Shown here one piece after another: positions 7,766-17,318 of a stretch of DNA of 64,000 nt. The notes under the pieces were generated by a model, which worked only from the letters and a program-made list of their open reading frames with translations, did not search any database and was not told where the DNA came from. Source of the DNA: CAWATZ01 sp963784995 (lineage in GTDB: Bacteria; Planctomycetota; Planctomycetia; Gemmatales; Gemmataceae); the NCBI GenBank assembly GCA_963784995.1, contig CAWATZ010000006.1, positions 806,001 through 870,000 on the forward strand. Reading direction: 5' to 3'. Position 1 is the stretch's first letter; each line of letters begins with the position of its first letter. The position numbers and the translations under genes are program-made.

Positions 7766-10306
7766 ATGACGACCTCGCGCTGGCCGGCCCTGCTGGCCCT
7801 GGCGGTGCTGTGCGGCCTGGGCGGCCCTCTCCGGGCCGGCGATCTCTACTCCGACAAGGATGCTCCCAGGCTCGATCCGGCCATCCTGCCCAAACCCGCC
7901 GACATTCAGTCCCTGGCGATCCAGCCCACCTCGATCAAGCTCAAGGGGATCGATGACGCCCAGCAACTGGTGCTGACCGCCACCCTCGTGGGCGGCCGGA
8001 TCCAGGACCTCAGCAGCACGGCCGGCTACGCTGCCGGCAACGGCAAGGTGGCCCGCGTCACCAGCGCCGGCCGGGTGGTGCCGCTGAGCAATGGCTCGAC
8101 CGAGGTCAGCGTCACCTTCGGCGACAAGGTGGTCAAGGTGCCGGTCGTCGTGGAAGCGTGCGACGTCCACCTGCCGATCAACTTCGGCAACCAGATCGTG
8201 CCGATCTTCACCAAGCTGGGCTGCAACTCGGGCGGCTGTCATGGCAAGGCCAGCGGCCAGAACGGCTTCAAGCTGTCGCTGTTGGGTTTCGATCCGGACC
8301 TGGACTACAACGCCCTGGTCAAGGAGGCACGCGGCCGACGGCTGTTCCCCGCCGCGCCCGAGAACAGTCTGCTGCTGACCAAGGCCGCCGGCCTGGTGGC
8401 GCACGGCGGCGGCAAGAAAATGGAAGTCGGCTCCGACGAATGGCGGCTGATCCGCCGCTGGATCGTCGCCGGCATGCCCGTGGGCCAGCCGAGCGACCCG
8501 GTGGTCACCCGCATCAGCATTTATCCCGAGCATCGCATCCTGAGCAGGCAGAACCGGCAGCAAATCGCGGTCTATGCGCACTACAGCGATGGGTGCATTG
8601 AAGACATCACCCGCCGGACCCAGTACGAGAGCAACGAGCCGGAGATCGCCCAGGTCGATCCCTCCGGCCTGGTTTACACGCTGGCCCAGAGCGGCGAGGC
8701 CGCCGTCATGGCTCGGTATCAGGGCCAGGTCGCCACGTTCCGCGCCACGGTCCCCCTGGGGGTCACAACGCCCAACTGGAAGTTTGAACCGCAGACCGTG
8801 GTGGACACGCTCACCTCGGCCAAGTGGAAGGCTCTGGGACTGGTTCCCTCGGGGCTGTGTTCCGACGAGCAGTTCATTCGCCGGGTGATGCTGGACCTGA
8901 CGGGCGGCCTGCCGACGCCGGCCCAGGTGCAGGGGTTTGTCGCCGACAAGGACCCGCGGAAACGCGATCGGCTGATCGACAACCTGCTGGAGAGCAACGA
9001 ATACAGCTATTACTTCGCCGGCAAGTGGGCCGACGTCCTGCGTGTCAAGCGCCGGGGGCAGCCGGCCCGGGCTCGCGGCACCTTCGCCTTCCATGAGTGG
9101 ATTCGCGACAGCATCGCCCGCAACAAGCCCTATGACCAGTTTGTCCGCGAGGTCCTCGGGGCCTGCGGCGACGAGATCACCAGCCCGCCGACCGTCTGGT
9201 ACAAGGAGTTGACCACTCCCGAGCAGTTCGTGGACGACACCGCCCAGGTCTTCCTCGGTCTGCGGCTGGCCTGCGCTCAGTGCCACCACCATCCCTACGA
9301 GAAGTACAGCCAGGACGACTACTGGGGCTTTGCCGCCTACTTTGGCCGGGTGGGCCGCAAGAACCACGTCGTGCCCGGCGAGTTCTTCCAGAACCAACCG
9401 GTGCAGCGGCAGATGATCTACTCCCGCTCGTCGGGCAACGTGATCAACAAGCGCACCAATCAGCCGGCGGTGATGAAGCCGCTGGACGGCGAGCCGGTCA
9501 AGATCGGCTCTGACGAGGATCCGCGCCAGAAGCTGGTGGACTGGATGGTCGATCCGAAGAACCCGTTCTTCGCCCGCGCGGTGGCCAACCGCTACTGGGC
9601 CCACTTCTTCGGCCGGGGCCTGGTCGATCCGCTGGATGACATGCGCGTCACCAACCCGCCCAGCAATCCGGAGTTGCTGGACACCCTGGCCAAGGACCTG
9701 GTCGATAGCAAGTACGACCTCAAGCACCTGATCCGCCTGATCGTCAAGAGCCGGACCTATCAGCTGAGTGCCGTGCCCAACGAGTTCAACAAGCACGACA
9801 AGCAGAACTACGCCCGGTTCTACCCCCGGCGGATGAGCGCCGAGGTGCTGCTGGACGCGGTCAACCAGGTGACCAACAGCCCGACCCAGTTCGGCGGTCT
9901 GCCGGCCGACAAGCTGGCGCCGCACAAGGCGATCATGCTGCCGGACGAGTCGTTCCAGTCGTACTTCCTGGACGTGTTCGGCCGGCCGCAGCGCATCAGC
10001 GCCTGCGAGTGCGAGCGCGTCAGCGAGGCCAACCTGGCCCAGGCGCTGCACTTGCTCAACTCCGAGGAGATCCAGGGCAAGCTGACCCGGACGAGCGGCC
10101 GGGCCGACGCCCTGGCCAAGGACCCCCGTCCCGACGTCGAGAAGATCGACGAGCTGTTCCTGTGGGCGCTGGCCCGCAAACCCACGCCGGCCCAGCAGCA
10201 GCTGGCCCTGGCTCAGATTGAAAAGCACGACAAGAACAAGAAGCTGGCCTACGAGAACATCCTCTGGGCGCTGCTGAACACCAAGGAGTTCGTGTTCAAT
10301 CAGTAA
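7766..10306 (+). CDS. BIG2-DUF1549-DUF1553 planctomycete protein with cytochrome c-like motifs
   Basis: 846 aa exported protein of the planctomycete DUF1549/DUF1553 type. Signal peptide MTTSRWPALLALAVLCGLGG, then a BIG2 (Ig-like) domain about 45-130. A Cys-rich segment follows with CNSGGCHG near residue 153, resembling a haem or metal site. A second Ig-like segment is at about 250-330; DUF1549 is at about 340-540 with CAQCHHHPYEKYSQDDYWGF near residue 504; DUF1553 runs from about 590 to the end (NPFFARAVANRYWAHFFGRG). ATG 7766 is chosen over the longer open frame because GGGGGG lies 6 bases upstream and the signal peptide begins there. These proteins usually pair with a DUF1501 protein; the one in this window is 23 kb away. 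Confidence 0.9.
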   Translation: MTTSRWPALLALAVLCGLGGPLRAGDLYSDKDAPRLDPAILPKPADIQSLAIQPTSIKLKGIDDAQQLVLTATLVGGRIQDLSSTAGYAAGNGKVARVTSAGRVVPLSNGSTEVSVTFGDKVVKVPVVVEACDVHLPINFGNQIVPIFTKLGCNSGGCHGKASGQNGFKLSLLGFDPDLDYNALVKEARGRRLFPAAPENSLLLTKAAGLVAHGGGKKMEVGSDEWRLIRRWIVAGMPVGQPSDPVVTRISIYPEHRILSRQNRQQIAVYAHYSDGCIEDITRRTQYESNEPEIAQVDPSGLVYTLAQSGEAAVMARYQGQVATFRATVPLGVTTPNWKFEPQTVVDTLTSAKWKALGLVPSGLCSDEQFIRRVMLDLTGGLPTPAQVQGFVADKDPRKRDRLIDNLLESNEYSYYFAGKWADVLRVKRRGQPARARGTFAFHEWIRDSIARNKPYDQFVREVLGACGDEITSPPTVWYKELTTPEQFVDDTAQVFLGLRLACAQCHHHPYEKYSQDDYWGFAAYFGRVGRKNHVVPGEFFQNQPVQRQMIYSRSSGNVINKRTNQPAVMKPLDGEPVKIGSDEDPRQKLVDWMVDPKNPFFARAVANRYWAHFFGRGLVDPLDDMRVTNPPSNPELLDTLAKDLVDSKYDLKHLIRLIVKSRTYQLSAVPNEFNKHDKQNYARFYPRRMSAEVLLDAVNQVTNSPTQFGGLPADKLAPHKAIMLPDESFQSYFLDVFGRPQRISACECERVSEANLAQALHLLNSEEIQGKLTRTSGRADALAKDPRPDVEKIDELFLWALARKPTPAQQQLALAQIEKHDKNKKLAYENILWALLNTKEFVFNQ

Positions 10307-10311
10307 ACACG

Positions 10312-10461
10312 GAACTCACCACAGAGGACACGGAGGACACAGAACACTAATCCACGCTAATCCACGCTAATCAGAATGCAGGTTGCCTTCCTTCGATTAG
10401 CGCAGATTACGCGCCGATTAGCGTTCCTTTGTTGTCTTCTCGGCGTCCTCTGTGGTGAGTT
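10312..10461. repeat. 150-bp inverted-repeat element; fills the gap 10307-10637
   Basis: Terminal arms GAACTCACCACAGAGGAC (10312-10329) and its exact reverse complement (10444-10461). Inside are short inner repeats CGCTAATC/GATTAGCG facing each other. MITE- or REP-like. The rest of the interval to 10637 shows no gene and presumably contains the promoter of the following protease gene. Confidence 0.7.
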
Positions 10462-10637
10462 CTTCCCTTCTTGCGCACCGCGCAGTCCTTGCGCCATTTC
10501 CGCTCCGGCAAAAGAGTTTTTTTCTCTGCAGTGCCGCCTCTCGGGAAGACGACGGGTAAATTAGGGGAGCCTCAGCGTGGGAGGGCTTTTGGCAGGCAAG
10601 GCTCCGAGGCGAGACTGCGTCGGGAGATGAGCCAACC

Positions 10638-12058
10638 GTGGAGCGGTGCGGAGAGATGAACACCCCTGAGACGTTGCCGGTCGGGAACAAGGGAAGCGGA
10701 CGCTGGTGGGTCCTTCTCCTTCTTGCGGGTTGCTTTCTCGCCGCCTGGACTGCCGGGTCGTTTTCCCTTCGCTCTCTCTGGCCGGCTTCTGGCGGTGATT
10801 GGAGCCGGTTCGAGTCCGGGCAGAACACGCCCGATTCCGATGGTCCTTTTGAGGTCGGCGATCCGCGCCAGCTGCGGACACAGTTACTGAGCAAGCTGGG
10901 GGTCTCCGCCTGGCACGCGGCCGGGCACCTGGGACGCGGGGTCAAGGTGGCCATCCTGGACAGCGGCTTCTGCGGCTATCGGGCCTACCTGGGCAAGGTG
11001 CTGCCGGCCCGGGTGAGCGTGCGCTCCTTCCGCGCCGATGGCAACCTGGAGGCCCGCGACAGCCAGCATGGGGTCCTTTGTGGCGAGGTGATTCACGCCC
11101 TGGCACCGGAGGCGGAACTGCTGCTGGCCAACTGGGAGAGCGATCGGCCGGAGCAATTCCTCGAAGCGGTCCGCTGGGCGAAAAGTCAGGGAGCGCGGAT
11201 CATTTCTTGCTCGGTGATCATGCCTTGCTGGAGCGACGGCGAGGGAGCGGGCGAGGTCCACCAGAACCTGACGCAACTGCTCGGGAAAGGGGACGCAAGC
11301 CAGGACATGCTGATGTTCGCCAGTGCCGGCAACACGGCGCAGCGGCACTGGGGCGGCGTCTTCCGCGACGGTGGCGATGGTCTGCACGTCTGGGCCCCGG
11401 GACAGAAGGAGAACGCGATCACTCCCTGGGGTGGCGAGCGCGTTTCCGTGGAGCTGTGCTGGCAGCCCGGCGCCCGCTACGAGCTGCAAGTCGAGGACGT
11501 CACGGCCCGGCGCTCGCCGGGCTCCCGCAGCACCCGGTTCGGGCCCGATCGCAGTTACTGTGTCGTCCGGTTCTATCCCCAGGCCGGGCACTCCTACACC
11601 GTCAAGGTCAAACGGCTGGACTGGCCAGACGAGCCCGCGCCCTCCGTCCAGGCACGCAGGATCGCTTTCACCTGGTGATCCTGGGTGGCGGGTTGCAGTT
11701 CGCGACCCGGCCGGGCAGCGTGCCCTTCCCGGCCGACGGTCCGGAGGTGATTGCAGTCGGAGCAGTGAACCACGAGGGCCGCCGCTGCGGCTACAGTTCG
11801 TGCGGTCCCAATTCCAGCCAGCCCAAGCCGGATTTCGTGGCCCCGATCCCCTTCCCAAGTCTGTGGCGGACACGCCCCTTCACGGGGACCTCCGCCGCCG
11901 CCCCCCAGGCCGCCGGTCTGGCCGCACTGCTCTGGTCACGCTCGCCGCAGTGGAGCGCTGGTCAGGTCCGCGAGGCCCTGCGCTCAGCCGTGCAACGGCT
12001 GGGCAAGGGCGAGCATAACCTGGAAACGGGATTTGGACTGATCCACCTGCCTCAATAA
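10638..12058 (+). pseudogene. Subtilisin-like (S8) serine protease, frameshifted
   Basis: Two overlapping frames together make one S8 peptidase of about 470 aa. The first (GTG 10638 or ATG 10656, stop 11678) has an N-terminal membrane anchor (WWVLLLLAGCFLAAWTAG), catalytic Asp in KVAILDSGF near residue 100, and His in SQHGVLCGE near 140, with FASAGN later. The second frame (to 12058) resumes with FHLVILGGGLQFAT and carries the catalytic Ser in FTGTSAAAPQAAG. The join requires a -1 shift around 11625-11670. All three catalytic residues are present, so a sequencing or assembly error is at least as likely as real inactivation. Start: GGGAG lies upstream of GTG 10638. Confidence 0.8.
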
Positions 12059-12133
12059 ATCCGCAATCCGAAATCCGGCTGTGTCCTTCACCCCAAGCCC
12101 ACCGGCAAGACCGCCTTGATCCTCAGCGATTGG

Positions 12134-12580
12134 CTATCGCATCGGCCAGAACATCGACCAATGCAGGCCGTGGATTGTCAAAGCGAGAACGATAAGGGTC
12201 ACGCTGAAGAGTATCAACGAGACAAACTTGCTCCACAGAGTCCATGCGAGACGGAGCGCAACATAAGCCAATACCGGGGCAGAAAACGCAAATGGAGCAT
12301 TGGCGACGAAAAGCCAATAAAGGGCGCCGTGTCCCGGAAGGGCACAGAAGTCATGCTGCTGCCACCGAATCCACGTGAGACGCCAATCCGGAACTTGCAA
12401 GATCAACAACAGGCAGATGCCACTTGCTGCGAAGGAAAGGACCCAAAATACCAGTCGCACTGGTCCATTTGATTCACCAGTCCAAGCCCCGATTCGAGAA
12501 ACAACGCAGACGATGATCGCCCATGTCGCAGTTAGACTGCCGAGAAAGATGGCCCAAGCGATCATCGGGTCCAGTTCCAT
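12134..12580 (-). CDS. Small integral membrane protein, unknown
   Basis: 148 aa with about four hydrophobic helices (near residues 6-27, 42-62, 85-108 and 115-135). I see no recognised motif. No strong ribosome site precedes ATG 12580. Part of an accessory stretch of short reverse-strand genes between the protease and the HTH gene. Confidence 0.45.
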   Translation of the reverse strand: MELDPMIAWAIFLGSLTATWAIIVCVVSRIGAWTGESNGPVRLVFWVLSFAASGICLLLILQVPDWRLTWIRWQQHDFCALPGHGALYWLFVANAPFAFSAPVLAYVALRLAWTLWSKFVSLILFSVTLIVLALTIHGLHWSMFWPMR

Positions 12581-12619
12581 AGCATAAGCCGGGTCTGCCG
12601 CCGAACAGCTGATTCGGCC

Positions 12620-12856
12620 TCACTGCGCTCGTCGGCGGAAGCTCCGACCTGGAATCCCCTCTCGGCGCTCGGAATAGCGACAATCCAAGCAGCAGAGCAG
12701 GTAGGCTGGGTTGCGCCCTGCTGGCACTGCGGGGCTGCGTAACTTTCCTTGCACCCGAAGTCCATGGTAGCAACTGCCAACCCAGATCCGGGTGCCGCCA
12801 CACTTCGGGCACAGCTCATCAGGACCCCAATCTGTCTTACGATGTCGGTGCCTCAT
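12620..12856 (-). CDS. Small zinc-ribbon protein, hypothetical
   Basis: 78 aa from ATG 12856. It contains CPKCGG near residue 16 and a second pair CCLDC near 58, compatible with a single zinc ribbon, in a basic protein. The frame is open further upstream to 12946, but the conserved-looking part begins at MRHRHRKTDW. Without homologues this call is tentative. Confidence 0.4.
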   Translation of the reverse strand: MRHRHRKTDWGPDELCPKCGGTRIWVGSCYHGLRVQGKLRSPAVPAGRNPAYLLCCLDCRYSERREGIPGRSFRRRAQ

Positions 12857-13045
12857 AGTTCGTGATCTCGACTCGACGGCCGAACAGCTGTTTGCAACTC
12901 CACGGAAAGAGTAACGCTTCACCTTCCGACGCCACCTGTCAACCAACGCACAAAGGGAGTGTCCGGGGGGTAGCGGAAACGAATCGCGGCTCGTCCGGGA
13001 GTTGCCGGCTGCACGGTTTCCTGCCGCGCAGATGCTGCCCCGGCT

Positions 13046-13525
13046 TCAACCGACCCTGGCCTTCGGGAGTGGGACGATTGCTAGCGCATAGCCGATCTTT
13101 TGAAGGCTCTCCGTGAGAGTGCCGATGGAAACGTCCTTCCGGCCCCTGAGCACGTGACTGAGCATGTCCTCGGAAAGGCCCGTCGCCTCGCAGAACTCGC
13201 GCCGGGTTTCAAACTGCGTCTCGATGATGGCCGCGATTTGCTCCCGGTAGCTGGGCATCTTCGCGTATCCGCCCTGGACCATCAGCCGGCTGCCGAGGTC
13301 CTGGACAGCGCGGTAGAGCGGCTTCGAGACCGCTTCGCGCCGAGGCAGCTTCTGCTGGTCGTAGATGCGGAGGACTTCGTTCAGCCACTTCTGCTTGAAG
13401 GCGTGCCACTCGGGCGACTCAGCGTATGCCCGGCGAGCCTGGTCGAAGACGGCCGCTTCCTCCGGCGTGAGCGAGGTCAGATCGAGTTCCAAGCCCTGGA
13501 GGGTGGTGTGCGTGGTATGCGTCAT
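13046..13525 (-). CDS. HTH DNA-binding protein (XRE-like, antitoxin-like)
   Basis: 159 aa. The C-terminal half holds a Cro/XRE-like helix-turn-helix: REFCEATGLSEDMLSHVLRG (about residues 108-127), followed by RKDVSIGTLTESLQKIGYAL. The N-terminal half is helical and charged. Strong ribosome site GGAGGAACCTT ATG supports the start at 13525. Single HTH regulators of this type are often antitoxins or phage-like repressors, but no toxin gene is adjacent. Confidence 0.65.
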   Translation of the reverse strand: MTHTTHTTLQGLELDLTSLTPEEAAVFDQARRAYAESPEWHAFKQKWLNEVLRIYDQQKLPRREAVSKPLYRAVQDLGSRLMVQGGYAKMPSYREQIAAIIETQFETRREFCEATGLSEDMLSHVLRGRKDVSIGTLTESLQKIGYALAIVPLPKARVG

Positions 13526-13877
13526 AAGGTTCCTCCAGCCCGGTCGGTCGAGCCAAGGGCGAGCAGTGCGGCATCAGGTCTTCTCGGGGTCTGTCTCACG
13601 GTTACGCTCCTTCGTCGGGTGGTAAAGCGCGGCATCCCCGCCTGTCGTGAAGTACAAGCATTTCTGGTCGAAAGCCCTCCCGACTCCCCAACAAGTCGGC
13701 GGCAGAGGCCAGGTAAGGACGCCGTGCGATGCTGGCACGTTGGCGATGTCGGTTTTTTGACATTCACGGGGCAAACACGGACACGCTCTGTCGCTCCCTG
13801 GCGACACCGCCAGGCAAAAGCGCCGTTGGCGGTGTGGCGGTCTCGGGGCTCCTCGTGAATGCAACCGAGCTGCCGTC
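13526..13877. other. Non-coding interval
   Basis: 352 bp between the HTH gene and the last gene of the MoxR operon. I see no convincing gene, tRNA or strong hairpin. It must contain the HTH gene promoter and the end of the operon transcript. Confidence 0.4.
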
Positions 13878-14180
13878 TTACCTTGCCGGTCCGCGCTCCA
13901 CGGTCACACGGGCCGACGGGACGCCTCCCTCACGCCGTCCCAGCCTGCTCGCCGGGTCGGCGGCCGGGTAGAGGCGGTCCTGGGCCTGCTGGCAGACCCG
14001 GGCGGCCACGGCCACCTTCAGCAGATGGATCGCGCCGCGGAACACGAAGATCGTCAGGATCGTCCACGGCCAGGCCTCGAAGATCCAGCGCCGCACACAG
14101 AACAGATACAGGATCCACATCATGAACAGGCTCAGGGCCAGCAGCAGCCAGCCGGCCAGTTCCCGCAGCCAGAAACTCAT
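13878..14180 (-). CDS. Small membrane protein, last gene of the MoxR operon
   Basis: 100 aa from ATG 14180, which overlaps the stop of the upstream gene by 4 bases (ATGA), so translation is probably coupled. Two hydrophobic segments near residues 8-28 and 34-55, then a soluble tail (CQQAQDRLYPAADPASRLG). No family recognised; position suggests a role with the DUF58/MoxR proteins. Confidence 0.6.
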   Translation of the reverse strand: MSFWLRELAGWLLLALSLFMMWILYLFCVRRWIFEAWPWTILTIFVFRGAIHLLKVAVAARVCQQAQDRLYPAADPASRLGRREGGVPSARVTVERGPAR

Positions 14181-15022
14181 TTTGCCTCCTTCCGCTGCCA
14201 GCGCAGCCGGGCACCCACCAGCCAGCGATTGATCCGGCTCTGTTCGTGCTGCGTTTGCTGCCACAGCTGATCTTGCAACCAGACCGCACTGGCCTCGACT
14301 CCGGCCAGGGCTTGGCCCAGGTAAGACAGCAGGGCCGACGTCAGCAGGAAGCCCGTCCCGAACAGCCAGAACAGCAGCAGTCCACGCGTGCTCACGAGGT
14401 TGAAGCCGAACTGCTTGTTCTGGACGTACAACCACTCCCAGAACAGCCAGGCCAGCACCGCCCAGAGACCGGCCGACATCAGCAGCAGGGGCAACTCGCC
14501 CGCGCGGATCGCCGTCACCGGCCGACGCTCCAGCGCGGGCACCTCGGTCTCCTCCTCCCCTCGGGAGCCGTGCCGGCCCTGCAACGCTTTCACCCAGCGC
14601 TTCCGCCGCGGATCCACCGGAAACAGGTGGTGCGTCAGCGAGTGCAAGCGATAGAAGCCGGCCGAGTAAACCAGCATGGCGACCCCCAGCACCAGGCCGG
14701 TCACCGACAGGCCGGGGGTGTCCTGGAGGTTCTCCAGAGGCCGCCGGCCGAGCAGAATCTCCCTGGCCAGCCGGCGGGGCTCCAGGCCCCGGGCCTCGGA
14801 CAGCGTCAGCCAGACCAGGGCCAGCAGCAGCAGCGGCGGACCAAAACGGACCTGCAAGAGCAAGCACACGCATCCCAGCACCACCAGCAGCAGGGCCCAC
14901 TCTCCCAGCCCTTGGTCCAGCAGCACCAGCAGCACCACCAGCAGGGCCAGCAGACAGATCACGACGTACGGGCGGATCGCCGGATCCAGAATGAGCAGAG
15001 GTTCCGCCGGTTTTTTCGCCAT
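14177..15022 (-). CDS. Multi-pass membrane protein of the MoxR-DUF58 operon
   Basis: 281 aa with four to six hydrophobic segments: two or three in residues 18-72 (Leu-rich), one near 105-125, one near 175-195, one near 205-230. The start follows the DUF58 stop directly, with no intergenic space, and its end overlaps the next start. No recognised domain. It is probably a membrane partner of the DUF58 protein. Confidence 0.65.
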   Translation of the reverse strand: MAKKPAEPLLILDPAIRPYVVICLLALLVVLLVLLDQGLGEWALLLVVLGCVCLLLQVRFGPPLLLLALVWLTLSEARGLEPRRLAREILLGRRPLENLQDTPGLSVTGLVLGVAMLVYSAGFYRLHSLTHHLFPVDPRRKRWVKALQGRHGSRGEEETEVPALERRPVTAIRAGELPLLLMSAGLWAVLAWLFWEWLYVQNKQFGFNLVSTRGLLLFWLFGTGFLLTSALLSYLGQALAGVEASAVWLQDQLWQQTQHEQSRINRWLVGARLRWQRKEAK

Positions 15023-17116
15023 TCACGTCCTCCCGCGCACGCCGCGCAGCTGGTCGATCCGCTGCAGGATCAGGGGGACTCCCTCGTCGTCCGCGGCACA
15101 CACCACCGGCACACCCAGGGCGGCAAAACGCCGCCGAACCCGCTGATACGCGGCCTGGTAGCTGCGCTGGCTGGCCTCCGAAAGCAGCCGCCACGTGCCC
15201 TCCCGTGGCGACGGGCGGCTCGCCTGTCGCTCGGTTTCGACAGGCGGGCCGCCCGTCGCCACGGGAAGGTGCAGATTGCCGGGCCAGGGACAGACCAAGA
15301 TCACCTGATGGTGCCGGCCGCGGGCGACGCGCACCGCCTGCAACAGCGGCTCCAGGTGCTCGTCCAGCTCCAGCAGGTCGGCCAGCAGCACGAACAGCTC
15401 GTTGTCCCGTCCCAGGCCGACCGCCCGCAGCAGGGCCTTGCCCAGGATCGGCAGCTTTTCCGGGGCGGCAAAGAGATACCGGCCCTGGGCGTCGTAGAGC
15501 GGCAGGTTGTACGCGACCTGATGCTCGGCCAGGAATTGCTGCATCTGCAGCGTGAACAGGTCGTCATCCTCCAGCAGCGCCTCCAGCCCGCCGTTGCCCA
15601 GACCGTGACGCACCGCCAGCAGCGCCGCCAGCCGTTTGCGCCAGGCAGCCAGCTGCCGCTGCCGGCCGGAAAACAGGATCGTGAAGGCAATCACCGCAAA
15701 CAGGATCAGCGTCACCAGCAGCGACAGCGCCGCCGAGCAGATCAGGAACAGGGCGCGATCGGCGGGCGACAGCACAAAGCTCATCAGCAGGTTGGCGACC
15801 AGCACGCACAGGGGGAACTGAAGCGTCGCTATCTTCAGCATGTGCAGCTTGCGCCGATGCAAAAACTGCAGCACGTCCACGCGCCGCCGCCAGTAGCCGG
15901 GAAAGCTCCCGAACCAGTAAAGCCAGAACGGCATCCGATTGCGGTGCGGCCGGAGCAGTTCGGGATACACTTCCTCCGCAAAGCTGTAAGCCAGCGGCAG
16001 CAGCCGTTCCGGCTCGACCTGGCGGGTGGCCGGGGCCAGGTTGCCGGCGTCGGTGAGCATTTGCAGCAGCCGGCCGACGTGGGAGCGGCTGCGCTCGGGA
16101 CGGACGTAGGTGGAGGTTTTCTCGTCGAACAGGCACAGGCCGGTCAGGTCGCGGCGCTCGCTGTTGCCGCGCAGCACCGCGGCGGCAATCTCGATCAGCC
16201 GCTGCAGCGGCGTGCCGTGCGTGGTCGGCAGCCGGACCGACTGGGAGGTGTCCAGGAACAGGGTGCAGCGGATTGGCACCTCGCTCTCGAACTCCTTGGT
16301 GATCAGCCGATCGCGCCGGGCCGAGACCTTCCAGGCGATGGTGCGCGGCGGATCGCCCGGCAGGTAGTCGCGCAGGTCGAGCAGCTCGCTGCCGGAGCCG
16401 GGCCGGCGCAGCCGGTAGACGCCGGGCGGCGGCAGCTGGTTGCTGCGCTTGGGGATGTTGGCGTGGGCGTCGTGCTCCACCACCGCCGGCAAGATCCGCA
16501 TCGACTCGGGGAAGTTCAGGAAGGTCGCGTGGTAGAAGAAGCCCTGCAAGTCGGCCAGCTGGATGCGGACGCCCTCGAAGCGGGCCGTGCCGACGGGACC
16601 GCAGCGGATGGGATAGCTCAGTTCCAGCGGTTCACCAGCACGCAACGGCCCCTCGACGCGGGGAGGAATCGCCTCGTCCCCATCGATGCGCTGTACCGCG
16701 AAGGGGACCCGGTCGGTCACGGCCAGGTGGGGCAGCTCGATGGTGACGCCCAGCTGGTCCAGCCAGGGCCAGCCCGTTCCGGGCAGCGAGACAACGACGT
16801 GAACCTCGAAGAACTGGCCGGCCCACAGCACCGTGACCGGCCCGCGGTTGTCGCGGACTTCTCGCTCCACGAGGATCCGGCGGAGCAGGATGCGGACCCG
16901 CAGCGCAAAGGTCAGGCCCTCCCAGGCAAACCAGAAAACCAGGGTCAAGCCGAGGACGGTGAGCAGCTCGTAGCGCATCACCAGGCCGGCAACCAGCGTC
17001 ACGATCGAGGAGAAGAAGAACCACCAGGCCCGGGGCGTCAGGGACCGGCCAAACAGCGATCCCAGCAGCTTGGGCACTGCCAGCGCCAGGACAACCAGGA
17101 CCTGGAACAGGGTCAT
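15023..17116 (-). CDS. DUF58 domain membrane protein
   Basis: 697 aa. Two N-terminal membrane helices (about 3-75), a beta-rich region, then the DUF58 core with LRDYLPGDPPRTIAWKVSAR near residue 250 and a VWA-like strand TLFLDTSQSVRLP about 40 residues later. Additional membrane helices lie at about 420-490. DUF58 proteins are encoded next to MoxR ATPases, as here, and are thought to work with them in envelope or stress functions. Odd feature: about 22 residues near 617-638 (VATGGPPVETERQASRPSPR) are encoded by a palindromic repeat (15201-15266) inserted in frame. Confidence 0.85.
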   Translation of the reverse strand: MTLFQVLVVLALAVPKLLGSLFGRSLTPRAWWFFFSSIVTLVAGLVMRYELLTVLGLTLVFWFAWEGLTFALRVRILLRRILVEREVRDNRGPVTVLWAGQFFEVHVVVSLPGTGWPWLDQLGVTIELPHLAVTDRVPFAVQRIDGDEAIPPRVEGPLRAGEPLELSYPIRCGPVGTARFEGVRIQLADLQGFFYHATFLNFPESMRILPAVVEHDAHANIPKRSNQLPPPGVYRLRRPGSGSELLDLRDYLPGDPPRTIAWKVSARRDRLITKEFESEVPIRCTLFLDTSQSVRLPTTHGTPLQRLIEIAAAVLRGNSERRDLTGLCLFDEKTSTYVRPERSRSHVGRLLQMLTDAGNLAPATRQVEPERLLPLAYSFAEEVYPELLRPHRNRMPFWLYWFGSFPGYWRRRVDVLQFLHRRKLHMLKIATLQFPLCVLVANLLMSFVLSPADRALFLICSAALSLLVTLILFAVIAFTILFSGRQRQLAAWRKRLAALLAVRHGLGNGGLEALLEDDDLFTLQMQQFLAEHQVAYNLPLYDAQGRYLFAAPEKLPILGKALLRAVGLGRDNELFVLLADLLELDEHLEPLLQAVRVARGRHHQVILVCPWPGNLHLPVATGGPPVETERQASRPSPREGTWRLLSEASQRSYQAAYQRVRRRFAALGVPVVCAADDEGVPLILQRIDQLRGVRGRT
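15201..15266. repeat. Palindromic repeat inside the DUF58 gene
   Basis: 29-bp arms (15201-15229 and 15238-15266) with one mismatch and an 8-base loop. Arm sequence starts TCCCGTGGCGACGGGCGG. The element length keeps the reading frame open and adds about 22 residues. Confidence 0.85.
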
Positions 17117-17147
17117 GAGGTCATTTCCTCAGAAGGGATGGGGTTAC

Positions 17148-17279
17148 GACCCCTGCCGGCTTGCCCGGCAGGTGAAGGAGGTCTCGGGCTAGAGGGAGGA
17201 GGCGGAAAAACCTTTTCTTTTTTCTTTCCCCTTCTAGCCAGCGACCTGCTTCACCTGCCGGGCAAGCCGGCAGGGGTCG
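17148..17279. repeat. 132-bp MITE-like element, copy 1
   Basis: Terminal inverted repeats of about 37 bp starting CGACCCCTGCCGGCTTGCCC and ending with its complement. An AT-richer core contains GCGGAAAAACCTTTTC. A homologous copy in the opposite orientation is at 21577-21705. It lies between the DUF58 and MoxR genes, inside the operon. Confidence 0.85.
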
Positions 17280-17318
17280 GTTCTCCAGGCACGTTTCCCG
17301 TCCTCATTTTTTCATCCT

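Noticed and set aside
7709..10228. 839-codon open frame on the minus strand opposite the DUF1549 gene
   Set aside because: High-GC shadow of a real gene; its composition (Gln/Asp/His/Leu-rich, no motif) is typical of antisense reading.
13574..13864. 96-codon minus-strand frame in the gap before the MoxR operon end
   Set aside because: No ribosome site, no domain, Arg/Pro/Cys-rich composition typical of non-coding GC-rich DNA.
12059..13877. Toxin-antitoxin operon around the HTH gene
   Set aside because: Only the antitoxin-like HTH protein is supported; neighbours are a membrane protein and a zinc ribbon without toxin motifs.
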